Assembly (NCBI GenBank): GCA_947176065.1
Contig: CAMWPB010000019.1
Span: forward strand, 1 to 63,557
Length of the DNA: 63,557 nt
Reading direction: 5' to 3'
From: an uncultured Lachnospiraceae bacterium
Lineage (GTDB): Bacteria; Bacillota; Clostridia; Lachnospirales; Lachnospiraceae
Shown here: positions 21,238 through 30,502 of the stretch, one piece after another
Numbering within the stretch: position 1 is the first letter of the stretch
Layout: the number at the start of each line of letters is the position of its first letter
Program-made: the position numbers and the translations under genes
Notes under the pieces: model-generated
Database searches by the model: none
What the model saw: the letters and a program-made list of their open reading frames with translations, nothing else
Told to the model about the DNA's origin: nothing

Positions 21238-22731
21238 ATGGTAGAAATGATTACAAATGTGAACAGCGCCGTCAACAGCTTCGTCTGGGGTATTCCCATG
21301 CTGGTGCTGCTCGTCGGTACGGGTATTCTGATGACGGCCCTTACCAAATTTTTCCAGCTATCCCATATCGGGCACTGGTTTAAAAATACCATCGGTGGTA
21401 TTTTTCATGACAAACATATCACCAAACACACCGACAAGGATGATCAGTCCATCTCCCAGTTCCAGTCTCTGTGTACGGCTCTCGCCGCTACAATTGGCAC
21501 GGGTAATATTGTCGGCGTGGCCAGCGCGCTGATTGCCGGCGGCCCCGGCGCAATCTTCTGGATGTGGATTGTGGCTTTCTTCGGTATGATGACCAACTAC
21601 TCCGAAAATGTGCTGGGCATCTACTACCGCCGCAAAAATGAAAAAAATGAATGGTGCGGCGGCGCCATGTACTACTTAAAGGACGGGCTTGGTTCCTACA
21701 AGGGCTTTAAACAGATCGGCGCAGTGCTGGCTGTCCTGTTTTCCGTCTTCTGTGTCATGGCGTCCTTTGGTATCGGCAACATGAGCCAGATTAACTCCAT
21801 TTCCGGCAACATGAAATCCGCTTTCGGCATCCCGACCTATGTGACGGGTATCGCCCTCCTGATTCTCGCGGCGCTTGTGATCGTAGGCGGCCTGAAACGT
21901 ATTGCCTCCGTTACAGAAAAGCTGGTGCCTTTCATGGCCATTATCTATGTACTGGGCGCTCTGGTTATCTTCTTCATGAATATCAGCCAGTGCGGCGCTA
22001 TTTTTTCCGCCATCTTCAAGGGCGCATTCGGACTCCGCGCGGTGGGAGGCGGTATCGTCGGCAGCGGCGTAAAAATGGCAATCACCTGGGGTATGAAACG
22101 CGGCGTGTTCTCCAACGAGGCCGGCCTCGGCTCCTCCGTTATGGTGCATTCCAGCTCCAATGTCAAAGAGCCTGTCCGTCAGGGTATGTGGGGTATCTTC
22201 GAGGTGTTTGCGGACACGATTATCGTCTGCACGCTGACTGCCTTTGTTGTGCTCTCCTCCGGTCTGGTTGATCTGGAGACCGGCGCGGTTTTAAGCTCTT
22301 CCGAAGGTTCCGCTCTGGTAGGAGAAGCCTTTGCTACCAAATTCGGAAACATCGGCCCCATGTTTATCGCGGTCGCGATTCTGTTATTCGCCTTTTCCAC
22401 GGTACTGGGCTGGAGCCATTACGGTTCTAAAGCATGGGAATATCTGTTCGGCACGAAATCCATGATCGCCTACAAGATTGTGTTCGTCCTGATGATCTAT
22501 GTGGGCGCAACGATGAATCTGGGCCTGGCATGGGATCTCTCCGATACCTTTAACGGCCTGATGGCAATCCCGAACCTGATCGGCGTCCTGAGCCTGTCGC
22601 CCATTGTTATGAAAATTACGAAGAACTATGTGGCAAGGGTACTGAAAAAAGAGAATGTAAAGCCGATGCTCTCCGCATTCCCGGATATTGAAGATACGCA
22701 TGCGGAGGAACTGAAAGAGATGTATAAGTGA
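21238..22731 (+). CDS. AGCS-family sodium:alanine/glycine symporter
   Basis: Imports a small neutral amino acid (alanine, glycine or glutamine in known members) with Na+ or H+. 497 residues with about 11 membrane segments. The start ATG 21238 follows AGGAGG with 9-nt spacing. Family signatures include ALAATIGTGNIVGVASALIA near residues 80-100, GGPGAIFWMWIVAFFGMMTN, and KRGVFSNEAGLGSSVMVHSS. The gene is alone, with its own promoter and leader terminator. The exact substrate cannot be read from the sequence. Confidence 0.94.
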   Translation: MVEMITNVNSAVNSFVWGIPMLVLLVGTGILMTALTKFFQLSHIGHWFKNTIGGIFHDKHITKHTDKDDQSISQFQSLCTALAATIGTGNIVGVASALIAGGPGAIFWMWIVAFFGMMTNYSENVLGIYYRRKNEKNEWCGGAMYYLKDGLGSYKGFKQIGAVLAVLFSVFCVMASFGIGNMSQINSISGNMKSAFGIPTYVTGIALLILAALVIVGGLKRIASVTEKLVPFMAIIYVLGALVIFFMNISQCGAIFSAIFKGAFGLRAVGGGIVGSGVKMAITWGMKRGVFSNEAGLGSSVMVHSSSNVKEPVRQGMWGIFEVFADTIIVCTLTAFVVLSSGLVDLETGAVLSSSEGSALVGEAFATKFGNIGPMFIAVAILLFAFSTVLGWSHYGSKAWEYLFGTKSMIAYKIVFVLMIYVGATMNLGLAWDLSDTFNGLMAIPNLIGVLSLSPIVMKITKNYVARVLKKENVKPMLSAFPDIEDTHAEELKEMYK

Positions 22732-22760
22732 TATAAATAAACATAGGAATAACGTACAAA

Positions 22761-22811
22761 GACAGAGATTGCGGATGATCCAAGCCCTTTGGAACATCCG
22801 CAATCTCTGTC
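22761..22811. terminator. Long bidirectional terminator between symporter and fba
   Basis: A perfect 17-bp stem, GACAGAGATTGCGGATG (22761-22777) and its complement (22795-22811), extended inward by TCC/GGA pairs. T-rich sequence follows on the plus strand (CCTTATTTCTTATTT). It serves convergent genes. Confidence 0.8.
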
Positions 22812-22851
22812 CTTATTTCTTATTTCCTATTTGATACTACTTTATTGCATC

Positions 22852-23820
22852 TTACGCCTTACCGTCGGAACCGAGCACGTTCTTAATCTTGTGTGCCACC
22901 ATATCCTTCACAGCCTGTCTTGCGGGCTTGAGGTACTGACGGGGATCAAAGTGATCGGGATGCTCCGCAAAGTACTGGCGGATGTTACCGGTCATAGCCA
23001 GACGGATATCGGAATCAATGTTGATCTTACATACGGCAAGCTCTGCTGCCTTACGAAGCTGCTCCTCCGGGATACCTACCGCGTCAGGCATGTTTCCGCC
23101 GTACTGGTTCACCATCTTTACGAACTCCTGCGGAACAGAAGAGGAACCGTGAAGTACGATCGGGAAGCCGGGCAGTCTCTTGATGCACTCCTCCAGAACG
23201 TCAAAACGAAGCGGAGGGGGAACGAGGATACCTTCCTCATTTCTTGTGCACTGTGCAGCCGTAAACTTGTATGCGCCATGGGAAGTACCGATAGCGATAG
23301 CGAGAGAGTCACAGCCTGTCTTATCTACGAACTCCTCAACCTCCTCAGGACGGGTATAAGACTCTTTGCCGGCCTCTACAACGACCTCGTCCTCAACGCC
23401 TGCCAATGTACCAAGCTCAGCCTCAACCACTACGCCCTTGTCATGCGCGTACTCAACTACCTGCTTGGTCAGTGCGATATTATCCTCGAAGGACTTGGAG
23501 GAAGCATCGATCATAACGGAAGTAAAGCCGCCGTCGATACAGGACTTACAAAGCTCGAAGGTATCGCCGTGATCCAGATGAAGCGCGATCGGGATCTGCG
23601 GATTCTCCGCTACAGCCGCCTCAACCAGCTTCACCAGATAGGTGTGGTTCGCATAAGCGCGGGCACCTTTGGAAACCTGCAGGATAACGGGGCTGTTCAG
23701 CTCGCCGGCAGCCTCGGTAATACCCTGAACGATCTCCATGTTGTTTACGTTGAAAGCGCCGACTGCGTAACCGCCGTCATAAGCTTTCTTAAACATTTCG
23801 GTTGTTGTTACTAATGCCAT
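22852..23820 (-). CDS. fba: Fructose-bisphosphate aldolase, class II
   Basis: A glycolysis and gluconeogenesis enzyme splitting fructose 1,6-bisphosphate; zinc-dependent. 322 residues, the usual length. Metal and substrate motifs are present: ALHLDHGDTFE (catalytic Asp and zinc His), EAELGTLAGVED, AIGTSHGAYK, VLHGSSSVP and KINIDSDIR. It has a strong promoter at 23882-23910 and a terminator shared with the convergent symporter, so it is transcribed alone. Confidence 0.97.
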   Translation of the reverse strand: MALVTTTEMFKKAYDGGYAVGAFNVNNMEIVQGITEAAGELNSPVILQVSKGARAYANHTYLVKLVEAAVAENPQIPIALHLDHGDTFELCKSCIDGGFTSVMIDASSKSFEDNIALTKQVVEYAHDKGVVVEAELGTLAGVEDEVVVEAGKESYTRPEEVEEFVDKTGCDSLAIAIGTSHGAYKFTAAQCTRNEEGILVPPPLRFDVLEECIKRLPGFPIVLHGSSSVPQEFVKMVNQYGGNMPDAVGIPEEQLRKAAELAVCKINIDSDIRLAMTGNIRQYFAEHPDHFDPRQYLKPARQAVKDMVAHKIKNVLGSDGKA

Positions 23821-23881
23821 ACTATTTTCTTCCTTTCTATTAAAATTTTTTATTACTTTGCATCATCTGGAATCCTAGTTT

Positions 23882-23910
23882 ATTTTAACAGCCAGTCCCC
23901 AGAAAGTCAA
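23882..23910 (-). promoter_or_regulatory. Promoter of fba
   Basis: Minus-strand TTGACT (23910-23905), a 17-bp spacer and TAAAAT (23887-23882), about 62 bp before the start codon. Confidence 0.7.
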
Positions 23911-23989
23911 CAACTCCGCCGTTTCCGTAAAAGACAGTTTGCGACATCTTCCCTTGATATGCCCGGCTTTGCCGCCCTTTCGCGCACGC

Positions 23990-24889
23990 TTATTCCGCCT
24001 CATCGGGAACACGGATTTCGAGCGCCCGGTGCCAGCTTTCGATGTCCACCGCGCGGTGTTCTCCGCCAAACTCCCCGTCCAGCGTCCATGCCACAGGATC
24101 TTCCGACTCCACTTTCAGCTTTTCGGTCGTAAAGGTATAAATATGCTCCGACTTCACGCGCTTATCCACAAGCGCCCTGATAATATTATTGATATCCAGC
24201 GGATTTGTAGGCTTGCGGATCAGCGTCACCTCAAAGAGTCCGTCGTCAAGCGCCACATTCTGCCCCGTGATGCCGCGGAACCCTCCCACGGAATGGGAAT
24301 TGGTCACCATACCGTAGAGAAACTCTCCCTCGATCACCTCGCCGTTGCAGGTAATTTTCAGAGGATAGGAACGCACGGAGGGCAGACGCTTGACGCCTTC
24401 TATCAGATAAGCCGCATGGCCCAGCACATTCTTTGTGTCCTGCGGCGTCCCGTAGGATACATCCGTAAAAATGCCGAACGCCGCCACATAGATAAAGATA
24501 CCGTAATTAAATTTACCCACGTCACAGGCAAAAGTCCTGCCGTTTACCACAACGTCCGCGGCCTGCAGCATATTCTTTGGAATCTTCAGGCTGTTGGCAA
24601 AATCGTTGGTGCTGCCCGCCGGAACATAGCCGACAGGAAGGCGCTCCTCCGATTTCATCATCCCTGTCACCACTTCATCAAGAGTACCGTCCCCGCCGCT
24701 GCAAACCACCATATCGTACCCGGCGCGCCTTTCCTGCACAGCCTTCACCGCGTCACCCGCCGCCTGGGTCGGATAGGCCGTCACCTCATAGCCAGCCTTT
24801 ACAAAAGTATCAATGATGTCCAAAAGATTACTTCTGATCTGCGCCTTGCCCGCTCTGGGATTATAGACAAAAAGCATCTGTTTAGCCAT
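23990..24889 (-). CDS. Diacylglycerol kinase-family lipid kinase (YegS/DgkB/BmrU type)
   Basis: Phosphorylates a lipid alcohol, diacylglycerol in DgkB, with ATP. 299 residues. The N-terminal catalytic domain shows FVYNPRAGKA, the nucleotide motif CSGGDGTLDEVV and PAGSTNDFANSL; the C-terminal beta-sandwich has VALDDGLFEVTLI and LDGEFGG. Found on the same strand behind the HPr-like gene after a 120-bp gap with no clear terminator, so it could be the tail of the whiA cluster. A role in lipid recycling is inferred from the family. Confidence 0.92.
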   Translation of the reverse strand: MAKQMLFVYNPRAGKAQIRSNLLDIIDTFVKAGYEVTAYPTQAAGDAVKAVQERRAGYDMVVCSGGDGTLDEVVTGMMKSEERLPVGYVPAGSTNDFANSLKIPKNMLQAADVVVNGRTFACDVGKFNYGIFIYVAAFGIFTDVSYGTPQDTKNVLGHAAYLIEGVKRLPSVRSYPLKITCNGEVIEGEFLYGMVTNSHSVGGFRGITGQNVALDDGLFEVTLIRKPTNPLDINNIIRALVDKRVKSEHIYTFTTEKLKVESEDPVAWTLDGEFGGEHRAVDIESWHRALEIRVPDEAE

Positions 24890-25009
24890 AGGTTCCCTCC
24901 CTGAATAATAAAGAAAGCTGCCCAGAATCTCATCCGCACATCACGCCACAGGATTCCGAACAGCCCACACATTATGCCTTATCAAATGTCAACCCTGTCA
25001 CACCCATTC

Positions 25010-25264
25010 TTATCTGGTGGTCAGGAACTTCTCGATCTCCGCAACAGCCGTCTCCTCGTCGGCCCCGTCTGCGGTTACCGTAACCTCTGCACCGCTCTCG
25101 AGTCCCATGCTCATCATACCCATGATACTCTTTGCGTTCACCTTCTTGTTGTCGGAGCCAAGATAGACGGTGCTCTCAAACTGACTGGCAACCTGAACAA
25201 GCATCGCTACCGGCCTTGCCTCAAGTCCCGTCTCCAGTTTGATCTGGATTGACTTCTGAATCAT
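25010..25264 (-). CDS. HPr-like protein lacking the catalytic histidine (Crh-like)
   Basis: An 84-residue HPr-fold protein. In true HPr, His15 accepts phosphate from PEP via enzyme I; here the motif is GLEARPVA, with Glu15. The regulatory Ser46 is kept (NAKSIMGMMS), the site that HprK phosphorylates. It should therefore act only as a regulator, as Crh does in Bacillus (which has Gln15), probably as a CcpA partner. It follows whiA, just as crh does in Bacillus, and hprK is 4 kb upstream on the same strand. The Crh-like role is inferred from these residues and the gene order. Confidence 0.9.
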   Translation of the reverse strand: MIQKSIQIKLETGLEARPVAMLVQVASQFESTVYLGSDNKKVNAKSIMGMMSMGLESGAEVTVTADGADEETAVAEIEKFLTTR

Positions 25265-25308
25265 AATATTTTCCTCCTCTTTTTCTTTTCAAGGCGTACT
25301 GCCCCTTA

Positions 25309-26211
25309 TTATGACCTGATTTTGTCAGCAATTTCACTCAGCCTGCGTAACCTGTGATTCACCCCCGATTTCCCCACAACCGGTTCCAGATACCCGCCCA
25401 GCTCCTTTAACGCCGCGTCGGGATATTCCAGCCGGACTTCCGCCATCTGCCGCAGATTATCCGGTAAATTTTCAAATCCATACCTGTCTCTGATCAGAAG
25501 GATATCCTCAATCTGCCTGCCCGCAGCCGTCACCGTCTTCGAGATGTTGGCCGTCTCGCAGTTTACCCTTCTGTTAATCGAATTGCGCATCTCTTTCAGG
25601 ATTCTCATATTTTCCAGATCCATCAGAGCCACATGCGCTCCCATTACATTTAAGAGATCCACAATGCCTGCGCCCTCTTTCAGATAGACCACCTGATATT
25701 TCTTCCGTCCTATAATTCTGGCCTCAATCTGAAATTCCGAAAGCACCTCCCGAAGCTGCACCGCCTGCGCCTTCTCGTCACAGACAAACTCCAGATGATA
25801 TCCCTTTCTCGGATCGCTCATGGAGCCCACACTCAAAAAAGCGCCGCGCAGCCAGGCTCTTGCACAGCAGGAATTTTTAATCAGAAGAGAATTGACTGAT
25901 TTGGTTAATATTATCTTCCCATCCTCTTCCCTGGCAAGATATAACGCCTCTATTACCCTGCGCTCCGTCTCGTCATCGGGAATCAGCCGCCTTCTGCCCC
26001 GCATAACAGTTTCTATATTAAATGTTTTTTTAAGTAATGTAAAGCATTTTCTCGCAACTGCCTCATTTTCCGTATCCAGACAAAGATGCCGTCCACTGTC
26101 GCAGACGCCGCCGTTATACAGCAGAAGCGCCGCCAGCTCCGCAAGCTGGCAATGTCTGGCCGGGCTTACATGGGCTGCAAGTTCCTCTTTTACCGTTCCC
26201 GAAAAAGACAT
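25309..26211 (-). CDS. whiA: DNA-binding protein WhiA
   Basis: A conserved Gram-positive DNA-binding protein tied to cell division, chromosome segregation and, in Streptomyces, sporulation. 300 residues. An N-terminal homing-endonuclease-like fold (LAELAALLLYNGGV, ARAWLRGAFLSVGSMSDPRK) is followed by a C-terminal helix-turn-helix region (LPDNLRQMAEVRLEYPDAAL, LGGYLEPVVGKSGVNHRLRR). It is 10 bp downstream of rapZ and 44 bp upstream of the Crh-like gene, so it is part of one operon. Confidence 0.97.
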   Translation of the reverse strand: MSFSGTVKEELAAHVSPARHCQLAELAALLLYNGGVCDSGRHLCLDTENEAVARKCFTLLKKTFNIETVMRGRRRLIPDDETERRVIEALYLAREEDGKIILTKSVNSLLIKNSCCARAWLRGAFLSVGSMSDPRKGYHLEFVCDEKAQAVQLREVLSEFQIEARIIGRKKYQVVYLKEGAGIVDLLNVMGAHVALMDLENMRILKEMRNSINRRVNCETANISKTVTAAGRQIEDILLIRDRYGFENLPDNLRQMAEVRLEYPDAALKELGGYLEPVVGKSGVNHRLRRLSEIADKIRS

Positions 26212-26221
26212 ACCTCTTCCT

Positions 26222-27079
26222 CTATTTATTTACATCCCGATGATACAGCTTAACGCCGTAGGTGCCATGATCCTTAAGCCCTGTATAAAGCGCATTGGCA
26301 AGCGTCACACTTCTGTGTTTGCCCCCGGTACAGCCGATACCGATCACAAGCTGGTGCTTGCCCTCCTTCACATAATTGGGTATCAGAAAGTCCAGCATGT
26401 CCGTCAGCTTTTGCAAAAAAGCGCCTGCCTCCGAAAAGGACATCACATAGTCCTGCACCTCTTTGTCATTGCCTGTCTTATATTTCAGCTCGTCAATGTA
26501 GAAGGGATTCGGAAGAAACCGCACGTCAAAAACCAGATCGGCATCCGCCGGAATCCCCTTCTTAAATCCAAAGGACAGTATGGTAACGATCAGTGAATTA
26601 TATTCCTTATTCCTCACAAAAATATTATCAATCTCTTCTTTGAGCTCTCTTGTCAGAAGCTGGGAGGTATCAATGATATAATCCGCCTTTTCCCGGATCT
26701 CCTTCAGGATTTCCCGCTCCCTGTGGATTCCCTCCTCCACCCGGCCTTCCGGGGAAAGCGGGTGCATCCTCCTTGTCTCCTTGTACCGTTTCAAAAGAAC
26801 ATCGTCGCCCGCTTCCAAAAAGAGCATTTCAAACAGATAACCGTTTTCCTTCAACTGGTCCAGAATACGGCGCACCCCGCCAAAGGACTGGTCCGCGCGC
26901 ACATCAAGCCCAAGCGCCACCTTATTTACCTCGCTTGCAGGCGTCGTAATCAGCTCCACAAACTTTTCAATCAGCGCCACCGGCAGATTATCCACACAGT
27001 AAAACCCCACGTCCTCCAGCATTTTCATAGCGGTCCGTTTTCCCGAACCGCTCATTCCTGTCACGATCACAAATCTCAT
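26222..27079 (-). CDS. rapZ: RapZ-family nucleotide-binding protein
   Basis: A 285-residue P-loop protein (YvcJ in Bacillus). The Walker A motif is GMSGSGKRTA (residues 8-17), a second motif is GLDVRADQSF, and the C-terminal domain has IGCTGGKHRSVTLA, the segment that binds small metabolites and, in E. coli RapZ, RNA. In E. coli it steers RNase E to the sRNA GlmZ; in Firmicutes the target is not clear. Located 1 bp from murB and 10 bp from whiA. Confidence 0.96.
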   Translation of the reverse strand: MRFVIVTGMSGSGKRTAMKMLEDVGFYCVDNLPVALIEKFVELITTPASEVNKVALGLDVRADQSFGGVRRILDQLKENGYLFEMLFLEAGDDVLLKRYKETRRMHPLSPEGRVEEGIHREREILKEIREKADYIIDTSQLLTRELKEEIDNIFVRNKEYNSLIVTILSFGFKKGIPADADLVFDVRFLPNPFYIDELKYKTGNDKEVQDYVMSFSEAGAFLQKLTDMLDFLIPNYVKEGKHQLVIGIGCTGGKHRSVTLANALYTGLKDHGTYGVKLYHRDVNK

Positions 27080-27080
27080 G

Positions 27081-27992
27081 TTAAAAATCTCCTAAAAAAA
27101 TAACCTCCGGCTCAAGCCGGACATGAAACCGATCCCGCACACGCTCCTGTACTTCCTCGATCACTTCCCTGATATCCGCCGCCGATGCGCCGCCCGCATT
27201 AATCACAAAACCGCAGTGCTTCTCGGACACCTGCGCCCCGCCAATGCGGTAGCCCCGAAGCCCCGCATCCATGATAAGCTTGCCCGCGTAATACCCTTCC
27301 GGCCGCTTAAAGGTGCTGCCCGCACTTGGATATTCCAGTGGCTGCTTGCTCTTTCGCTGCTTCATCAGCTCTTCCATTTTCGCGCTGATCTCATCTTTAT
27401 TGCCGGGCGCCAGTTTGAGCACCACGCCCAATACAATGAACGGCCTGTCTCTGATAATACTGGTGCGGTAACCGAACTCCATCGTATCATTGTCCAGCGT
27501 CAGGATTTCTCCTTCTTTGTCCATCACACGGACCATCTTCACGACCTGCTTCATCTCTCCGCCGTAAGCGCCGGCATTCATCACAATAGCGCCGCCAATG
27601 CTGCCGGGAATCCCCGCCGCAAATTCCAGCCCGCTTAAGCCCGCGTCCCTTGCCGCAGACGCAACACGTGAAAGCAGCGCTCCCGCGCCCGCCGCGATAT
27701 GATCCTTCTCCACACCGACTGCACTCAGGCGTGGTCCCATTTTTAAAATAATCCCCCGGTAACCCTTATCTCCCACCAGAAGATTACTGCCGTTTCCCAA
27801 AACAAAATAATCCTGCTCGATCCGTCCCAGATAGGAGACGAGCTGCGACAGCTCCTCCTTCGTCTCCACGACAGCCATGCATTCCGCCTCACCGCCTACC
27901 CGGAAGGTGGTATGCCTGCTCATAGGCTCATGAAACAGCAGTCTCTCCTCCGGCACAATCGTCCTGATATGTTCATACATTGATGTACTCAA
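27081..27992 (-). CDS. murB: UDP-N-acetylenolpyruvoylglucosamine reductase
   Basis: Second step of UDP-MurNAc synthesis for peptidoglycan: FAD- and NADPH-dependent reduction. 303 residues from a TTG at 27992, which has GGAG six bases upstream; an ATG four codons later is possible. FAD-binding motifs FVLGNGSNLLVGDKGYRG and GIPGSIGGAIVMNAGAYGG are clear, as is the catalytic SAGSTFKRPEGYYAGKLI near the C-terminus. Short type II-like MurB. In the hprK-whiA operon. Confidence 0.96.
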   Translation of the reverse strand: MSTSMYEHIRTIVPEERLLFHEPMSRHTTFRVGGEAECMAVVETKEELSQLVSYLGRIEQDYFVLGNGSNLLVGDKGYRGIILKMGPRLSAVGVEKDHIAAGAGALLSRVASAARDAGLSGLEFAAGIPGSIGGAIVMNAGAYGGEMKQVVKMVRVMDKEGEILTLDNDTMEFGYRTSIIRDRPFIVLGVVLKLAPGNKDEISAKMEELMKQRKSKQPLEYPSAGSTFKRPEGYYAGKLIMDAGLRGYRIGGAQVSEKHCGFVINAGGASAADIREVIEEVQERVRDRFHVRLEPEVIFLGDF

Positions 27993-28268
27993 AATATACT
28001 CCCGCTCCAGTAACTGTTCATTCCCTTCACAGTTACCTTTTTCATATTTATTTATATAATATATCCAGCCTCACAGGAATCATGCCTGTACCGCCATGCA
28101 TATACGCCATGCCAATTCGCAAAATCGCTGCTTCGCAGCTTTCCTGGATTGAACTACGTACAATCGGCTCATTTACGGGCTTTCGCCCTATAGCCTTCTG
28201 CCGATACATTCGTCCGAAAGCAAGCTTTCTTCCGTCTGTCTCAGCATAAGGCTGCATGGCTCAATGCT
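27993..28268. other. Intergenic region with short hairpins between glucokinase and murB
   Basis: A 276-bp gap inside an otherwise tight operon. It contains GCTGC/GCAGC (28127-28139), GGGC/GCCC around TTTC (28177-28188) and GAAAGC/GCTTTC (28216-28229). A minus-strand frame of 69 codons (28048-28257) runs across these hairpins, but it has no convincing family or ribosome site. I read the stretch as small intergenic repeats. Confidence 0.4.
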
Positions 28269-29204
28269 TCACAAAAGCAGGCGCGCCGCCCCGTAAATTC
28301 CTGCATCGTTTCCCAGAGTCGCCAGTGCGAAAATCACATTCTTACTGCCATGGAAGACCGTCTTTTCAAACGACGGCTTAATATAGTCGAACAGTATCTC
28401 GCCCGCCTTGGATACACCGCCTCCGATCACGAAAATCTCCGGGTTGATGATGCCTGCGATCACGCCGAGGCCCTTGCCCAGATAATTGCCAAACTGTCTG
28501 GCAACCTCTATCGCCAGCTCATCCCCGGCCTTGACTGCGTCGAACACGGACTTGGCGGACACCTCTCCCTTTCTCAGAACGCTGTCCTTATCGCTCGCCT
28601 GCAGCGCACGGTTCGCAAGTCTGGTGATTCCCGTAGCGGACGCATACTCTTCCAAGCAGCCAAAGTTACCGCAGCCGCAGGCTTCCGTCTCGTTGTCCTC
28701 CACATGAATATGGCCAATCTCGCCGCCCGCGCCCGTCGCGCCCGCCATAATCTCGCCGTTTATGATGATGCCGCCGCCCACGCCTGTGCCAAGGGTAACC
28801 GCCACCAGATTCTTATGCCCCTGGCCGCCGCCCTTCCACATTTCGCCGAGCGCCGCCACATTCGCATCGTTGCCGCCCTCCACGCGCATCCCGTCAAGCA
28901 GCGCGGTAAGCTCCTCCTTCATATTGATCTCTTCCCAGCCCAGATTAACGGCCTTATGCACAATGCCGCTTTTCTCCACGGGTCCCGGTGCACCGATGCC
29001 GACGCCTGCCACGTCCTCTTCTGAAATAGACTTCTGCGCCATCTTTTCCCTGATGCTTGCCGCGATGTCGGGAAGAATTTTTTCTCCGTGGTTTTCCGTT
29101 CTTGTGGGAATTTCCCACTTCTCCAGGACATTTCCCTCCATGTCGAACAGCCCCATTTTAACGGTGGTGCCGCCTACGTCTACCCCAAATACATATTTTG
29201 CCAT
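28269..29204 (-). CDS. glcK: ROK-family glucokinase
   Basis: Phosphorylates glucose with ATP in the cytoplasm. 311 residues. Motifs: the phosphate loop FGVDVGGTTVKMGLFD at the start, catalytic Asp in GGNDANVAALGE, the ATP-binding LGTGVGGGIIINGEI, GGEIGHIHVE, and the ROK zinc site CGCGNFGCLEEYAS. It follows hprK by 41 bp. Its place between hprK and murB fits a link between sugar phosphorylation and catabolite control. Confidence 0.95.
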   Translation of the reverse strand: MAKYVFGVDVGGTTVKMGLFDMEGNVLEKWEIPTRTENHGEKILPDIAASIREKMAQKSISEEDVAGVGIGAPGPVEKSGIVHKAVNLGWEEINMKEELTALLDGMRVEGGNDANVAALGEMWKGGGQGHKNLVAVTLGTGVGGGIIINGEIMAGATGAGGEIGHIHVEDNETEACGCGNFGCLEEYASATGITRLANRALQASDKDSVLRKGEVSAKSVFDAVKAGDELAIEVARQFGNYLGKGLGVIAGIINPEIFVIGGGVSKAGEILFDYIKPSFEKTVFHGSKNVIFALATLGNDAGIYGAARLLL

Positions 29205-29245
29205 GCCTTAACCTCCCTCATGCACAGTTTACCATTCTTTTCACT

Positions 29246-30187
29246 TTATTCATCCTCGTCATCTCTGCCGTGCGCAAGGGAATTCTGCACGCGTTTGTAC
29301 AACTCCTGCGCCGCATTGTAGCCCATTTTCTTCTGACGGTGGTTAACCGCCGCGGACTCGCAGATGATTGCCAGATTACGTCCCGGTCTGATCGGAATGC
29401 TGTGGCAGACCACACGGTTGCCCAGATACTCGGTATACTCTTCTTCCAGACCCAGGCGGTCATACTCCTTATCCTTGTCCCAATCCTCCAGACGGATGAC
29501 CAGATCAATATTCTGGGTATCCCTGACGCTTGACGCACCGAAGAGCGCTTTCACATCCACGATACCGATACCCCGCAGCTCGATGAAGTGCTTCGTGATA
29601 TCCGGCGCGGAACCGATCAGGGTATCCTCGCTGACACGTCTGATCTCTACCACATCATCTGTCACCAGACGGTGTCCCCTCTTAATCAGTTCGAGGGCCG
29701 CCTCGGATTTTCCGATGCCGCTCTCACCCGTGATCAGGACACCCTCACCGTATACGTCCACCAGTACGCCGTGCACGGAAATACAGGGAGCCAGCTTCAC
29801 GTTCAGCCATCGGATCACTTCCGCCATGCAGGCCGATGTGGCCTTCCTGCTCATCAGAAGCGGTACGCCGTATTTCACTGCAACCTCCCTGAAAATTTCA
29901 TTCGGATGCAGCTCTCTGCAGAACAGAATGCCCGGCAGGGGATTATTCAGAAGCTTTTCAAAAATCTCCCGCTGCCTGTCCTCGTCCAGACCGTTCATAT
30001 AGGAGTATTCCACAAATCCGACGATCTGTAGACGAGTCGTTTCAAAATGCTCGAAATACCCGGCCAGCTGCAGCGCCGGTCTGTTGATATCCGGCTGCGT
30101 CACCTTGATCTTCGAGATATCGATTTCCGGCGTCAGATTCTCCCACTTAAATTTTTCAATTACCTTTGTCAAGTTGATGCTTGCCAT
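29246..30187 (-). CDS. hprK: HPr kinase/phosphorylase
   Basis: Phosphorylates and dephosphorylates Ser46 of HPr and Crh-like proteins, the main switch of carbon catabolite repression in Firmicutes. 313 residues. The Walker A motif is GESGIGKSE (154-162) and the HprK signature is HFIELRGIGIVDVKALFG (200-217). The N-terminal domain is present. It is the first gene of the run hprK-glcK-murB-rapZ-whiA-crh-like. In related clostridia uvrC usually precedes it; here a 5.4-kb accessory block lies between them. Confidence 0.97.
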   Translation of the reverse strand: MASINLTKVIEKFKWENLTPEIDISKIKVTQPDINRPALQLAGYFEHFETTRLQIVGFVEYSYMNGLDEDRQREIFEKLLNNPLPGILFCRELHPNEIFREVAVKYGVPLLMSRKATSACMAEVIRWLNVKLAPCISVHGVLVDVYGEGVLITGESGIGKSEAALELIKRGHRLVTDDVVEIRRVSEDTLIGSAPDITKHFIELRGIGIVDVKALFGASSVRDTQNIDLVIRLEDWDKDKEYDRLGLEEEYTEYLGNRVVCHSIPIRPGRNLAIICESAAVNHRQKKMGYNAAQELYKRVQNSLAHGRDDEDE

Positions 30188-30502
30188 AGTTCCCCCATTT
30201 CCGCGCCTCTCCGCGCATTCACGTTATGTATTGCTGTAATCTATATTATTGCAGCGCACGTTCGATTCCGCTTTAGGCTGTGCTAAACAAGCGCCGCTGA
30301 CGCCCGGCACCGCTCTATGCATCCATTCAGATAAACAAAGTAGATACACAATCCCCCTCCCCGCCCATCTTCCGTCTGCGCGCTACTCATTGCCTACGTG
30401 GACATTGTAGCATATAAAAAAGAATGTGCCAAGGCACATTCTTTCGCCAGCTTATCTTAATATTAAATAATCCCTATTAAGGACAGTTCTGCCTCCTTAA
30501 TA
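30188..30502. other. Gap upstream of hprK
   Basis: A 315-bp region. Apart from the hairpin at 30416-30444 I see no gene. It must hold the hprK promoter; weak -10 candidates are present but no consensus pair. Confidence 0.4.
30416..30444 (-). terminator. Terminator after the SIR2-STAND gene
   Basis: A perfect 12-bp stem AAAGAATGTGCC/GGCACATTCTTT with a 2-nt loop. On the minus strand it is followed by a run of T residues (30420-30416). It ends the accessory block before hprK. Confidence 0.75.

Noticed and set aside
23939..24904. A 321-codon plus-strand open frame
   Set aside because: It is the complement of the lipid kinase gene, which has clear motifs (GGDGT); its own sequence is His/Arg-rich and not protein-like.
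28048..28257. A 69-codon minus-strand frame as a small gene in the hprK operon
   Set aside because: It is built over three short hairpins and has no convincing ribosome site; more likely small intergenic repeats.
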